Source of the DNA: Actinoplanes regularis
Lineage (GTDB): Bacteria > Actinomycetota > Actinomycetes > Mycobacteriales > Micromonosporaceae
Assembly (NCBI RefSeq): GCF_900188005.1
Contig: NZ_FZNR01000006.1
Span: forward strand, 248,001-312,000
DNA length: 64,000 bases
Direction of reading: 5' to 3'
Each line of letters starts with the position of its first letter. The stretch's first letter is position 1. The position numbers were made by a program, and so were the translations under genes. Of this stretch, positions 8,746 through 17,141 are shown piece after piece. The notes beneath the pieces are model-generated. The model was not told the origin of the DNA, ran no database searches, and was given only the letters and a program-made list of their open reading frames with translations.

Positions 8746-10029
8746 ATGCCCACCGGTGAGCACCACGGACTCCGGTCACTGCTGCGGCACATTCCCGCCG
8801 CCGTGCGGCGCGACTATGCCACCACCCTGGTCGTCCAGTGGTTCGTGCTCGGCACCGGCCTCTACCTGTTCCACCTGGTCGCACAGCGCGGCAGTGTGGA
8901 CGGCTTCGCCTACTACCAGATCGCCCGGAGCACGGTGAGCACGTTCGGACCCGTCCTGCTGCTCGGTCTCGGCGTGGGTCTGCAGCGGTACCTGCCGCAG
9001 ACCGAGCACACCACCCGCCTGCTCGCCCGGCACGCGCTCTACACCGAGGTCGCCGTGGTGACCGTCGTCGGCCTGGCCGGCGTGGGGGCCGGGCACTGGA
9101 TCGCCGCGCTGCTCGGGCTCCCCGGCGGACGACCCGCGGTCGCCGCCATCATGATCATGCTGGGTGGCAACTGTCTGTGCGCGATCGGGCTCTCCGCCCT
9201 GCGCGGCAACCACCAGGTCGTCGACTCGAACCTGGTCTCCGGGGTGGGCCTCGGGCTGATCCCACTGATCGCGTTCGCCACCGCGGACGGGATCGAGGAC
9301 TTCCTGATCGTCCAGGGCCTCGGCACCGCGGCGGTCGGGGCGTGGGGCACGCTGGTGGTGCGCCGGCACCCGACCTCCGACCTCCAGGAGCAAGAGCCGA
9401 CGATCAAGACCCTCATCGCGTACGGCGTACGCCGGATGCCCGGCGAAGTGGCCCTGCAAGGGCTCTTCACGTTCCCGACCTTCGCCGTCGCCGTGGCGAT
9501 CCCCGGCGGCCCGGAGGCCGGCTATGTCGGGTTCGCCACCTCGGCGGTCACCCTGATCTGCTCGTTCTTCGCCATGCTCACCCCGGTCCTGATGCCCCGG
9601 CTCAGCCGCCTGTTCCACCGGGCCGACGAGAGCCCGGGCGTGCGGAAACTGCTCACCGTGCTGCCGATGCTGGGCGGGCTGATCGCCACCGTCCCGACCG
9701 CGGCGATCCTGGTGTCCGCACCGGTGCTGGTGCACCGATTCCTGGGCGCCGAGTTCTCCTCGGCGGTCCCGATCCTGCGGCTCGGCGTGCTCGCCGCGAT
9801 CCCGCTGGCCGTCTTCTACGCGGGTCGCCCGGCGATGGACGTCCTGCTCGAGCCGAAGTTCGTCAGCCGCATGCTGCTCGTGTGCCTGGCTCTGGAGATC
9901 GTGGTGACCGGCATCGCGACGGTGTTCCTCGCGCCACCGGACGCGGTGGTCCTGGGGCTCGCGGCGGCCGCGACGGCGCTCGGGATCGACGCGGTCGGGC
10001 TCACCGCGCGCGCCCTGCGCAAGCGATGA
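8746..10029 (+). CDS. Polysaccharide flippase (Wzx/MVF-type membrane protein)
   Basis: 427 aa with about 12 predicted membrane helices, for example TTLVVQWFVLGTGLYLF and PVLLLGLGVGLQRYLPQ near the N-terminus and long hydrophobic stretches throughout. The pattern is that of oligosaccharide flippases, which move lipid-linked repeat units across the membrane. ATG 8746 was chosen because the preceding open frame overlaps the DegT gene and has no other plausible start; the ribosome site is weak. A separate ATG at 8721 opens only a 12-codon frame. It ends in an ATGA overlap with the ligase/polymerase gene. Confidence 0.85.
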   Translation: MPTGEHHGLRSLLRHIPAAVRRDYATTLVVQWFVLGTGLYLFHLVAQRGSVDGFAYYQIARSTVSTFGPVLLLGLGVGLQRYLPQTEHTTRLLARHALYTEVAVVTVVGLAGVGAGHWIAALLGLPGGRPAVAAIMIMLGGNCLCAIGLSALRGNHQVVDSNLVSGVGLGLIPLIAFATADGIEDFLIVQGLGTAAVGAWGTLVVRRHPTSDLQEQEPTIKTLIAYGVRRMPGEVALQGLFTFPTFAVAVAIPGGPEAGYVGFATSAVTLICSFFAMLTPVLMPRLSRLFHRADESPGVRKLLTVLPMLGGLIATVPTAAILVSAPVLVHRFLGAEFSSAVPILRLGVLAAIPLAVFYAGRPAMDVLLEPKFVSRMLLVCLALEIVVTGIATVFLAPPDAVVLGLAAAATALGIDAVGLTARALRKR

Positions 10030-11216
10030 CCGCCCCGGCCGCGGCCCGGCCCGGGCTGGTCGTGCTGATCGCGTTCGTGGTCGGCCTCGCCGGCCGTTTC
10101 ACCCTGGGACGGGTCGGCGTGAACGTTCCCGTCCTCAACGACGTACGCGTGCCGTTGTTCCTGGCCCTGCTTCTGGCCCTGGCCTTGGAGACGCAGCACA
10201 CCGTCCTACGCCCCGCCGCGAACGGTTACGCCCTGCTCGGCATCCTGGCGCTCTTCGCCTACCAGGCGCTGTCGGTGGTCTGGGTGCCCCCGGGCGCGGT
10301 GATCGGCCCGATGATCGGCGACCTGCTCGCGGCCGCCGTGCTGCTGATCGTCTACTTCACCCTGGCCGTCTGGGACCGGGACCAGGTCACCGCGACGACC
10401 CTGAAGCTGTTCCACATCGCCGCCTGGGTCTACTTCCTGGCCGCCGCGTCCGGCCGGGGCCACACGGCGAACGGCCGGTGGGCGGCGCTCGGCGGCGGCC
10501 CCAACGTCTTCGTCCGGCTGATGATCCTCGGCATGATCACCTCGCTGTACCTGTACCTGCGCAACGGCGAGCGGGTGATCTGGCTGGCGCCGGTCCCGAT
10601 GTTCCTGTTCGGCGCGATCGCGTCCGGTTCCCGCGGCGGTCTCGTCGGGCTCGCCTTCACCATCGCGGTCGCGCTGCTGGCGATCCGGCCGCGGATCAAC
10701 CTGCGCCGGATCGCCAAGCCGCTCGGCCTGGTCGCCCTGATCGGCGCGGCCCTGGTGATCACCGCTGGGCCGATCATCGCCGGGTTCGTGCAGCAACGGT
10801 TCATCGACGCGACCGTCGGGAAGGGGTACGCGTCGGAGCGGGACGTGCTGTTCGAGCTGGCGATCCAGATCTTTCTGCAGCACCCGCTGCTGGGAACCGG
10901 CCTGAACGGCTTCACCACCGTCAGCGGCCTCAGCAGCGAGCTGTACGTGCACAACCTGCCGCTGTCCATCGCGGCCGAGGGCGGGTTCGTCGGGCTGGCG
11001 CTGCTGGTGCTGGCGTGGCTGAGCCTGTGGCACGCCTACATCGCGGTGCCGCCGTCCGACCGCAGCCTGGAGGCCCGCACGGCGGCCTACTGCGGCATCT
11101 TCGTCGGCACCACCGACCTGTTCTCCGGCGACTACTACGACGCCCGGCTGATGTGGGTCATGCTGCTACTGGCCGCCGTGCACCCGGCTCGCGCTCCGGC
11201 CCCGATCCCGCGGTAG
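10026..11216 (+). CDS. O-antigen ligase/Wzy-like polymerase family membrane protein
   Basis: 396 aa with about 10 to 12 hydrophobic segments. Family hallmarks are GSRGGLVGLAF (about residue 202), the long loop with FLQHPLLGTGLNGF (about 287) and YVHNLPLSIAAEGG with a conserved His. These define the WzyC/O-antigen ligase superfamily, which polymerises or ligates lipid-linked glycans on the outer face of the membrane. ATG overlaps the flippase stop (ATGA). The last 51 bp overlap the 3' end of the convergent GT4 gene, an unusual tail-to-tail coding overlap. Confidence 0.87.
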   Translation: MTAPAAARPGLVVLIAFVVGLAGRFTLGRVGVNVPVLNDVRVPLFLALLLALALETQHTVLRPAANGYALLGILALFAYQALSVVWVPPGAVIGPMIGDLLAAAVLLIVYFTLAVWDRDQVTATTLKLFHIAAWVYFLAAASGRGHTANGRWAALGGGPNVFVRLMILGMITSLYLYLRNGERVIWLAPVPMFLFGAIASGSRGGLVGLAFTIAVALLAIRPRINLRRIAKPLGLVALIGAALVITAGPIIAGFVQQRFIDATVGKGYASERDVLFELAIQIFLQHPLLGTGLNGFTTVSGLSSELYVHNLPLSIAAEGGFVGLALLVLAWLSLWHAYIAVPPSDRSLEARTAAYCGIFVGTTDLFSGDYYDARLMWVMLLLAAVHPARAPAPIPR

Positions 11217-12425
11217 CCCGCCGGTCCCGGCCGCCCCGACCAGCACCTCTTCAAAGCTGTAGAACAGCAGATCGCGATCGAACACGTTGCGGGCGAGCTC
11301 GCTCGACGCCGTCCGCGCCGCCCCGCACGCCACCGGGTCCCGCACGAAGGTGGCCGCCACGGCGGCGGCACCCCCGGGATCGTCCGGCGGCAGGAGCAGG
11401 CCGGCCCCGGTCTCGGCGATCAGTTCGGCGATCCACCCGCCGTGGTTCACCGCGACCGGTCGCCCGGCGGCGAAGGCGTCGAGGACCTTGTTCGACGAGT
11501 CGCTGCCCAGTTCGGGAAGGTTGATGGTCAGGCCGGTCGCCAGGTCACAGGCGGCGAAGAAGGCCACCACCTCTGCCTTGGAGACCGGCCCGAGCAGGAA
11601 CAGGTTCCGGTCCAGCACGCCGAGTTCGGCAGCCAGCGACCGGATCGGTTCCCGCATCCGGCCGTCGCCGACGATCACGATCCGTACGTCGGAGTCGATG
11701 TCCGCGAGCCGGGCGGCCATCCGCACGAGGTAGTCCACGCCGTTGACCACCCCGAGAGTTCCGGCGTACAGGATCATCGGCCGGTCCTGCAGCCACGGCG
11801 TGGCCCGGCGCAGCTCCGCCCCCGCCCGATCCGCATCGGCGCCGGCGAACAAGTCCCGGTCTGAACCGTTCGGCACGACAGTGACCGGGACGTCGGGGAA
11901 TCGGCGCCGGACGCTGGCGGCCATACCCGCGGAGGCCGCGATGACGTGCACCGACCGGTGATAGGCCCACGCCTCGAGCCGCCGGGCGGCCCACCGGCTG
12001 GCCGGAAAGCGGAGCGCGCCCATCGCGATCGGCACCTCCGGCCACAGGTCCCGGATCTCGAACACCATCGGCACGCGCCGGCGCAGCGCCGCGTACGCGC
12101 CCGGGATCGCCACCGTCAGCGGCGTGCTGGTCGCGAAGACGAGGTCGGTCGGCTGGCGCCCGGCGACCACCGCGGATCGGCCGACGAAGCTGAGGAACGA
12201 CCAGATCCGGCGGCCGTACGACATCTTGTTGTCGTACGGCACCGGAAGCCAGTGCACCACGATGCCGGCCTCGGTGCTGATCCGGACCCGATCGCCGTCC
12301 GGATCTCCGGTGATCATCCGGACCTGGTGCCCGCGCTCGACCAGGCGCCGGGCGAACTCGTAGGAGCGCGTCCCGCCGGACATCTCGGGCGTCTTGAAAT
12401 ACTGGTGGATGTAGGTGATCCGCAC
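11166..12425 (-). CDS. Family 4 glycosyltransferase (WbuB-like)
   Basis: 419 aa from GTG 12425, preceded by GAGGGGGAC. The N-terminus, RITYIHQYFKTPEMSGGTRS, is typical of WbuB-like GT4 enzymes. The C-terminal GT-B half shows VTVVPNGSDRDLF, ILYAGTLGVVNGVDYL and a donor-binding region ending GSDSSNKVLDAFAAGRP, where the EX7E motif is only loosely kept. WbuB-like enzymes add a HexNAc to lipid-linked HexNAc, which fits a gene directly after the PglD- and PglC-like genes. Its last 51 bp overlap the convergent ligase gene. The C-terminal tail after FEEVLV is low-complexity and may be an extension produced by the overlap. Confidence 0.87.
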   Translation of the reverse strand: MRITYIHQYFKTPEMSGGTRSYEFARRLVERGHQVRMITGDPDGDRVRISTEAGIVVHWLPVPYDNKMSYGRRIWSFLSFVGRSAVVAGRQPTDLVFATSTPLTVAIPGAYAALRRRVPMVFEIRDLWPEVPIAMGALRFPASRWAARRLEAWAYHRSVHVIAASAGMAASVRRRFPDVPVTVVPNGSDRDLFAGADADRAGAELRRATPWLQDRPMILYAGTLGVVNGVDYLVRMAARLADIDSDVRIVIVGDGRMREPIRSLAAELGVLDRNLFLLGPVSKAEVVAFFAACDLATGLTINLPELGSDSSNKVLDAFAAGRPVAVNHGGWIAELIAETGAGLLLPPDDPGGAAAVAATFVRDPVACGAARTASSELARNVFDRDLLFYSFEEVLVGAAGTGGLPRDRGRSASRVHGGQ

Positions 12426-12436
12426 TGAGTCCCCCT

Positions 12437-13072
12437 CTACACCGCCGGCACGCCTTTGACGGTCGTCCCCGCGGCCACGTCGCGGACGACGCAGGCGTTG
12501 GCACCGACCCTTGACCCGTCGCCGACGGTCCGGCCCTCGAGCACCGAAGCGTTGGAGCCGATCAGCACGTCCCGTCCGACGCGGCAGTTCCCGGCTATCG
12601 CCGCGAGCGGGTTGACCTGGATGCAATCCCCGAGGACCGTGTCGTGGCCGACTGTCGCGTTCTGGTTCAGGTGCACATGCCGGCCCAGCGTCACGTTCGT
12701 GGTGACCCGGGCCCCGGCGCACACCACGACGCCGTCGGCCAGGTCATTGGCCAGGCCGACGGTCGCCGCCGGGTGGACGAGCCGGGCCGCGGGCCGGCCG
12801 AACGGCGCTAATTCGGCGGCGATCCGGGCACGCACACGCGGGTCGCCGATGCCGATGACGTAGTGCGCGTCGAGCTCCGCCAGTTGGACGTTGCGCCCCA
12901 GCCAGGGGACGCCGAGCCGATCCAGGCAGCGCAGGTTCGCCTCCGACGGGGCGTCGTCGAGGAAACCCAGGATCTTCCAGGGAACGCCGTCGGCCTCGTT
13001 GATCGCCGCAACGACGCCGAAGACCTCCCGGCCGTGACCCCCGCATCCCACGACGACGATGGGTTCAGGCAC
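12437..13072 (-). CDS. Sugar O/N-acetyltransferase, NeuD/PglD type
   Basis: 211 aa from GTG 13072, which overlaps the previous stop by 8 nt. The N-terminal Rossmann-like domain has VVVGCGGHGREVFGVV. The C-terminal half is a left-handed beta-helix of hexapeptide repeats (VCAGARVTTNVTLGRHVHLN, VGRDVLIGSNASVLEG, VGANACVVRDV). The His in NATVGHDTVLGD matches the catalytic base of PglD. In campylobacters PglD acetylates the 4-amino group of the UDP-sugar made by PglF and PglE. Here the same three functions sit in one locus, so the same step is likely. Specificity is inferred. Confidence 0.87.
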   Translation of the reverse strand: MPEPIVVVGCGGHGREVFGVVAAINEADGVPWKILGFLDDAPSEANLRCLDRLGVPWLGRNVQLAELDAHYVIGIGDPRVRARIAAELAPFGRPAARLVHPAATVGLANDLADGVVVCAGARVTTNVTLGRHVHLNQNATVGHDTVLGDCIQVNPLAAIAGNCRVGRDVLIGSNASVLEGRTVGDGSRVGANACVVRDVAAGTTVKGVPAV

Positions 13073-13712
13073 CGTTCTGCTCCTTCTCGCCGGGCTGGCG
13101 CGTGCCGGTGAACTGGGGCATCGTCGACTCGCCCGGGGCCGTGATGCCCTCGCGGCGCAACAGGGTCAGGACGGTTCTCACGCAGATCTTCGCGTTCAGG
13201 GTCAGGGACCGGTTGTCGACGTACCAGACGTCGATCGCCAGCCGGTCCTCCCAGCTCAGCGCGTTGCGGCCGCTCACCTGCGCGAGCCCGGTGATGCCCG
13301 GCCGGACGAGATGACGGCGGGCCTGCTCCGGCGTGTACAGGTCGAGGTAGTGCATCAGCAACGGCCGTGGCCCGACCAGGCTCATGTCCCCGCGGAGCAC
13401 GTTCCAGAGCTCCGGCAGCTCGTCCAGACTGGTCGCGCGCAGCGCCCGGCCCAGCCCGGTGAGCCGGTCGCCGTCGCTGATCAGACCGCGTGCCTCGTCC
13501 ACGTCCAGCATCGTGCGGAACTTGACCAGGGTGAACGGCCGGCCGTGCAGGCCCGGCCGCTGCTGGCGGAACAGCACCGGCCGGCCGAGCCGGTTCGCGA
13601 CCACACCGGCGACCACGGACAGGACCGGAGAGAGGACGACCAGGGCGGCACCGGAGACGACGACGTCTATCGCGCGCTGCACGGCGTCGGTGGTGTGGGG
13701 CGAGAGTCTCAC
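13065..13712 (-). CDS. PglC-type monotopic phosphoglycosyl transferase
   Basis: 215 aa, the minimal size of PglC and far shorter than WcaJ/WbaP proteins, which carry extra membrane helices. A single hydrophobic N-terminal segment contains the Ser-Pro kink (VVLSPVLSVVAG) of the re-entrant helix. RQQRPGLHGRPFTLVKFRTM, SLDELPELWNVLRGDMSLVG, PRPLL and VRPGITGLAQVSGRNALSW follow in the canonical order, including the catalytic Asp-Glu of SLDEL. The enzyme should transfer a sugar phosphate from UDP-sugar to undecaprenyl phosphate. GTG overlaps the aminotransferase stop (GTGA). Confidence 0.92.
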   Translation of the reverse strand: MRLSPHTTDAVQRAIDVVVSGAALVVLSPVLSVVAGVVANRLGRPVLFRQQRPGLHGRPFTLVKFRTMLDVDEARGLISDGDRLTGLGRALRATSLDELPELWNVLRGDMSLVGPRPLLMHYLDLYTPEQARRHLVRPGITGLAQVSGRNALSWEDRLAIDVWYVDNRSLTLNAKICVRTVLTLLRREGITAPGESTMPQFTGTRQPGEKEQNGA

Positions 13713-14851
13713 CGGCGGCCGTCCAGGAACTCGGTGATCTCGTCGAGCACCCGCCGGACCTGGCCGTCGGCGAGCACGGAACCACTGGGCAGGACCAGGC
13801 CGTCGTCGAACAGGTGCTCGGCGGCGCCGGTCAGGGCGGCCCGGGAGCCGGCGAAGACCGGCTGGAGATGCATCGGCTTGAAGACCGGCCGGGTCTCCAC
13901 GTTGCGCGCCGCCAGGTGCGCGGCCAGGTCCCGGGCGGACCAGCCGGCCCGCTCCGGGTCGACGACGACACCGGTGAGCCAGCAGTTCGCCCCCGGGTCG
14001 TCGCCGCTCAGCAGGCGCACGCCGTCGAGGTTCGCGAAGACCTTGGCGTACCCGTCGCGGATGGTCCGGCGGCGTTCGATCATCTCGTCCAGGCGGCACA
14101 ACTGGGCGCGGCCCAGCGCGGCCAGCAGATTGCTCAGCCGGTAGTTGTAGCCGATCTCGGCGTGCTCGTAGTGCGCCACCGGCAGCCGCGCCTGGCTGGC
14201 CAGGTTGCGCGCCCGCGTGGCCAGTCCGGGGTCGGCGGTGAGCAGCATGCCGCCGCTGGACGTCGTCATGATCTTGTTGCCGTTGAACGACAGCGCCGCC
14301 GCCCAGCCGAACGAGCCGGCCGCCCGGCCGCGGTATGCGGCACCGAGCGCCTCGGTGGCGTCCTCGATCAGCGGGACACCGTACCGGTCGCAGAGCGGCA
14401 GGATCCGGTCGTAGTCGGCGCAGAACCCGTAGAGGTCGACGGTCAGCACCGCGCGCACCGGCGCGCCCTCCGCGCTCAACTCGGCGAGCAGGCCGGACAG
14501 CACGTCGGGGTCGAGGTTGCCGGTGACCGGGTCGCAGTCGGCGAAGACCGGCGTCGCGCCGGTGTAGACGACGGCGTTCGCGGTGGCCGCGAACGTGAGG
14601 GTCGGCACGACGACGACGTCGCCGGGACCGGCACCGGCCCCGATCAGGGCCAGGTGCAGCGCGGACGTTCCCGAGTTGACGGCGACCGCGTGCGGCACGC
14701 CCACCCGGTCGGCGATCTCACGCTCGAACCGGTCGAGATCGGGCCCGGCCGGGGCGACCCAGCCGGAGCGGAGGGCGGCCATCACATATTCCTGCTCCAG
14801 CGGCCCGACATCGGGAGCAGACAGCAGAACAGCCTGATCGTCGGCAAGCAT
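13709..14851 (-). CDS. DegT/DnrJ/EryC1/StrS aminotransferase, PglE-like
   Basis: 380 aa, a full-length sugar aminotransferase. GTSALHLALIGAGAGPGD, LIEDATEALGAAYRGR and SFNGNKIMTTSSGG contain the cofactor Asp and the PLP lysine in the exact PglE/LegC-like arrangement (GNKIMTT). It should aminate the 4-keto sugar made by the CapD/PglF-type enzyme. It is the first gene of a four-gene minus-strand unit (aminotransferase, PglC, PglD, GT4), coupled to PglC by GTGA. ATG 14851 is the only good start; the following intergenic DNA to 14950 shows no gene. Confidence 0.9.
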   Translation of the reverse strand: MLADDQAVLLSAPDVGPLEQEYVMAALRSGWVAPAGPDLDRFEREIADRVGVPHAVAVNSGTSALHLALIGAGAGPGDVVVVPTLTFAATANAVVYTGATPVFADCDPVTGNLDPDVLSGLLAELSAEGAPVRAVLTVDLYGFCADYDRILPLCDRYGVPLIEDATEALGAAYRGRAAGSFGWAAALSFNGNKIMTTSSGGMLLTADPGLATRARNLASQARLPVAHYEHAEIGYNYRLSNLLAALGRAQLCRLDEMIERRRTIRDGYAKVFANLDGVRLLSGDDPGANCWLTGVVVDPERAGWSARDLAAHLAARNVETRPVFKPMHLQPVFAGSRAALTGAAEHLFDDGLVLPSGSVLADGQVRRVLDEITEFLDGRR

Positions 14852-14949
14852 CTCCCACCACCCAGACGGCCTGGCACCAGGGGGAATGCGTTCGGCTCGA
14901 CGTGCTTGCCTGCCATGCTAGCCCGCGCCGGTTGCCGGCGCGGGCTGCG

Positions 14950-15252
14950 TCAGTTGTTCGCCCAGGGCGGCGTGTAGGCGCTGAACACCGCGAACGCGCC
15001 GACGGCCAGCGCCAGACCGAGGCCGATCAGAACGCCGACACCGATCGCCTTGAACCGCGGGTTGTTCGCCAGGATCGCGCCGACCGACGCGGTGATCGGC
15101 GTGATGCAGCATCCCCCGGTGCCGTAGAAGTAGGCCCACTGATGGGGGTCGTCGGTGTCGGTCCACAACCGGTCGGCGGCGAGCAGGCCGAGACCGACGT
15201 GCAACGCGAGCACCAGAACACCGACCAGCACCGCCATTGATCCTTTAGCCAC
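14950..15252 (-). CDS. Small hypothetical membrane protein
   Basis: 100 aa if the GTG at 15252 is used, 95 aa from the ATG at 15237, which has AAAGGA just upstream. It shows an N-terminal helix (MAVLVGVLVLALHVGLGLLA), a polar region with a WTDTDDPHQWAYFYGTGGCC stretch, and a C-terminal hydrophobic region ending YTPPWANN. I do not recognise the family. The paired cysteines and TPITASVGAILANNPRFK could be a helical hairpin. It stands alone between the glycan locus and a DedA gene on the same strand. Confidence 0.6.
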   Translation of the reverse strand: MAKGSMAVLVGVLVLALHVGLGLLAADRLWTDTDDPHQWAYFYGTGGCCITPITASVGAILANNPRFKAIGVGVLIGLGLALAVGAFAVFSAYTPPWANN

Positions 15253-15328
15253 ACGGGAACGTTAGTCGCACCCGCCCGTCCAGGCACGTGGGGTGGGTGC
15301 CCCGTTCCGGCCCGACCGTCGCAAATCA

Positions 15329-15976
15329 CTACAAAGACGTCACCCCTTGCCGGCGACGGCCGCGATCCCCACCCGGCGCAGCGGTCCGATCACGCGACTC
15401 CCGCCCCCGCTGCACCAGCATCGCGGCCAGCGTCACCACGCCCGCGCCGAGCCACGCGGCCGCGAAGCCGGCCAGCGGCCGGTCCGCGAACACCACACCG
15501 CCGGCATACCCGAGCAGGGCGCTCTGCGTCGCCCAGACGACCGCGCCCACGACCGTGAACCCCGCGTAGCGCCGCGCCGGATAACCCACCGCACCGGCCG
15601 TGAACGCGGTCGCCGAGCGGGCCCCCGGAACGTACCGGCCGAGAATGATCAGCGGTCCGCCGTGCCGCCGCATGACCGCCGACACCCAGTCGTGGATCGC
15701 CGCCCCGCGCCGGCCACCGCGCAGCCGGCGCGTGACCCCGGGACCGCTGCGGTGCCCGATCAGATAGGCGAGGCCGTCCCCGCACAGCACCCCGGCCGCC
15801 GCCGCGAGAATCACCCAGATCAGCAGCGGCCGGCCGGTCCCGGCCACCCCGACACCGACCGCCACGATGATCGTCTCACTCGGGATGAACGGCAGAATCA
15901 CATCGAACATGGCCGCGGCCAGCACGACCACCAGCACCCAGCGGCTGGTGGCCAGCAGATCGACGTACTGCGACAT
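15329..15976 (-). CDS. DedA/SNARE-associated family membrane protein
   Basis: 215 aa from ATG 15976, with a perfect GGAGGT site 4 nt upstream. The order of features is that of DedA proteins: an early hydrophobic segment with DVILPFIPSETIIVAVG, a GDGLAYLIGHRSG loop, GGPLIILGRYVPGARSATAF with the conserved Gly and Arg, and a C-terminal membrane pair. DedA proteins are thought to move undecaprenyl phosphate or phospholipids between leaflets, which would suit a neighbour of a lipid-linked glycan locus; that link is inference. The C-terminal tail is Arg-rich. Confidence 0.87.
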   Translation of the reverse strand: MSQYVDLLATSRWVLVVVLAAAMFDVILPFIPSETIIVAVGVGVAGTGRPLLIWVILAAAAGVLCGDGLAYLIGHRSGPGVTRRLRGGRRGAAIHDWVSAVMRRHGGPLIILGRYVPGARSATAFTAGAVGYPARRYAGFTVVGAVVWATQSALLGYAGGVVFADRPLAGFAAAWLGAGVVTLAAMLVQRGRESRDRTAAPGGDRGRRRQGVTSL

Positions 15977-16088
15977 CGGCACCTCCCCGCCGCGCCGAGA
16001 TTCGCATCCCCGGATGACATCCACGGATACGCCGGACGTCACCGCACACAACATCGTTCTGCCGACTTCGGCCGGCGTCCGCCGCGCT

Positions 16089-17057
16089 CTAGGCCCGGAA
16101 CGTCTGGCGGTAGGTGTCCGGCGGCACGCCGACCGTACGGTGGAAGTGGCGGCGCAGGGTCGTCGCGGTGCCCAGGCCGGCGGCCGAGGCGATGGCGTCG
16201 ACGCTGTCGCCGGTCGTCTCCAGCAGTTCCTGCGCGCGACGGATCCGCTGCGTCAGCAGCCACTGCAGCGGGGTGGTTCCGGTGACCGAGTGAAAATGCC
16301 GGGTCAGCTGGCGGGCGCTCAGGTTGGACCGGCGGGCCAACTGCTCCACGGTGAGCGGCTGATCCAGCCGTTGCATCACCCAGGGAAGCAGGCCGGCCAG
16401 GGGATGGTCGTCCCGAGCTCGCACCGGGGTGGTGACGAACTGGGCCTGGCCGCCCGCCCGGTGCGGCGGCACGACCAGCCGGCGGGCGGCGATGTTGGCG
16501 ATCGCCGAGCCGTGGTCGCGGCGGACCAGGTGCAGGCACAGGTCCATCGCCGCTGCCTTGCCCGCCGAGGTGAGCACGCTTCCGTTGTCGACGTAGAGCA
16601 CGTCCGGGTCGACCGTCACCCGGGGAAAGCGGGCGGCGAGGGCGCCGGTGTGCGCCCAGTGGGTGGTCGCGCGCAGGCCGTCCAGCAGGCCGGCCGCGGC
16701 GAGCGCGAACACGCCCGTGCAGAGCGAGACCACCCGCGCGCCGGACTCGTGGGCGACGCGTACCGCCTCGACCAGGTCGGCCGGCGGGGGCTGATCGACG
16801 TCCGCCAGTCCGGGAACGATCACGGTGTCGGCGGCCGCCAGGACGTCCAGTTCAGAGTCCGGCTCGAGCAGGAACCGTCCGAGCCGGATGGCGTGCGGGC
16901 CGCAGACCCGGACGTCGTACCAGGGGCCGGGCACGGCGTCAGGCTTGGTGCCGAAGACCTCGTAGGCCAGCGCCAGCTCGAAGTGCAGCATCCCGTCGGT
17001 GGCGGCGATCGCGACGGAGTGCGGGGTGGGGGTCATGTCGGAAATTGTATGGGTCAT
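16089..17057 (-). CDS. GlxA-family AraC/DJ-1-type transcriptional regulator
   Basis: 322 aa from ATG 17057, with GGAA 5 nt upstream; the internal ATG at 17036 gives 315 aa. The N-terminal about 190 residues are a DJ-1/PfpI-like domain with the nucleophile-elbow Cys in VVSLCTGVFALAAAGLLDG. Two AraC helix-turn-helix motifs follow (VEQLARRSNLSARQLTRHFH and IASAAGLGTATTLRRHF). Such proteins usually activate a divergent or adjacent oxidoreductase gene. Here it is divergent, with an 84-bp spacer, from the enoyl-reductase-like gene at 17142, its likely target. Confidence 0.9.
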   Translation of the reverse strand: MTHTISDMTPTPHSVAIAATDGMLHFELALAYEVFGTKPDAVPGPWYDVRVCGPHAIRLGRFLLEPDSELDVLAAADTVIVPGLADVDQPPPADLVEAVRVAHESGARVVSLCTGVFALAAAGLLDGLRATTHWAHTGALAARFPRVTVDPDVLYVDNGSVLTSAGKAAAMDLCLHLVRRDHGSAIANIAARRLVVPPHRAGGQAQFVTTPVRARDDHPLAGLLPWVMQRLDQPLTVEQLARRSNLSARQLTRHFHSVTGTTPLQWLLTQRIRRAQELLETTGDSVDAIASAAGLGTATTLRRHFHRTVGVPPDTYRQTFRA

Positions 17058-17141
17058 GTCGTTCCAGACACTGGTCGCTGTCCCGCCGTCCAAAGAAGAA
17101 TTCCCGGCAGCGGAACACTTCAAGCATGTGGGAGCAGGGAC

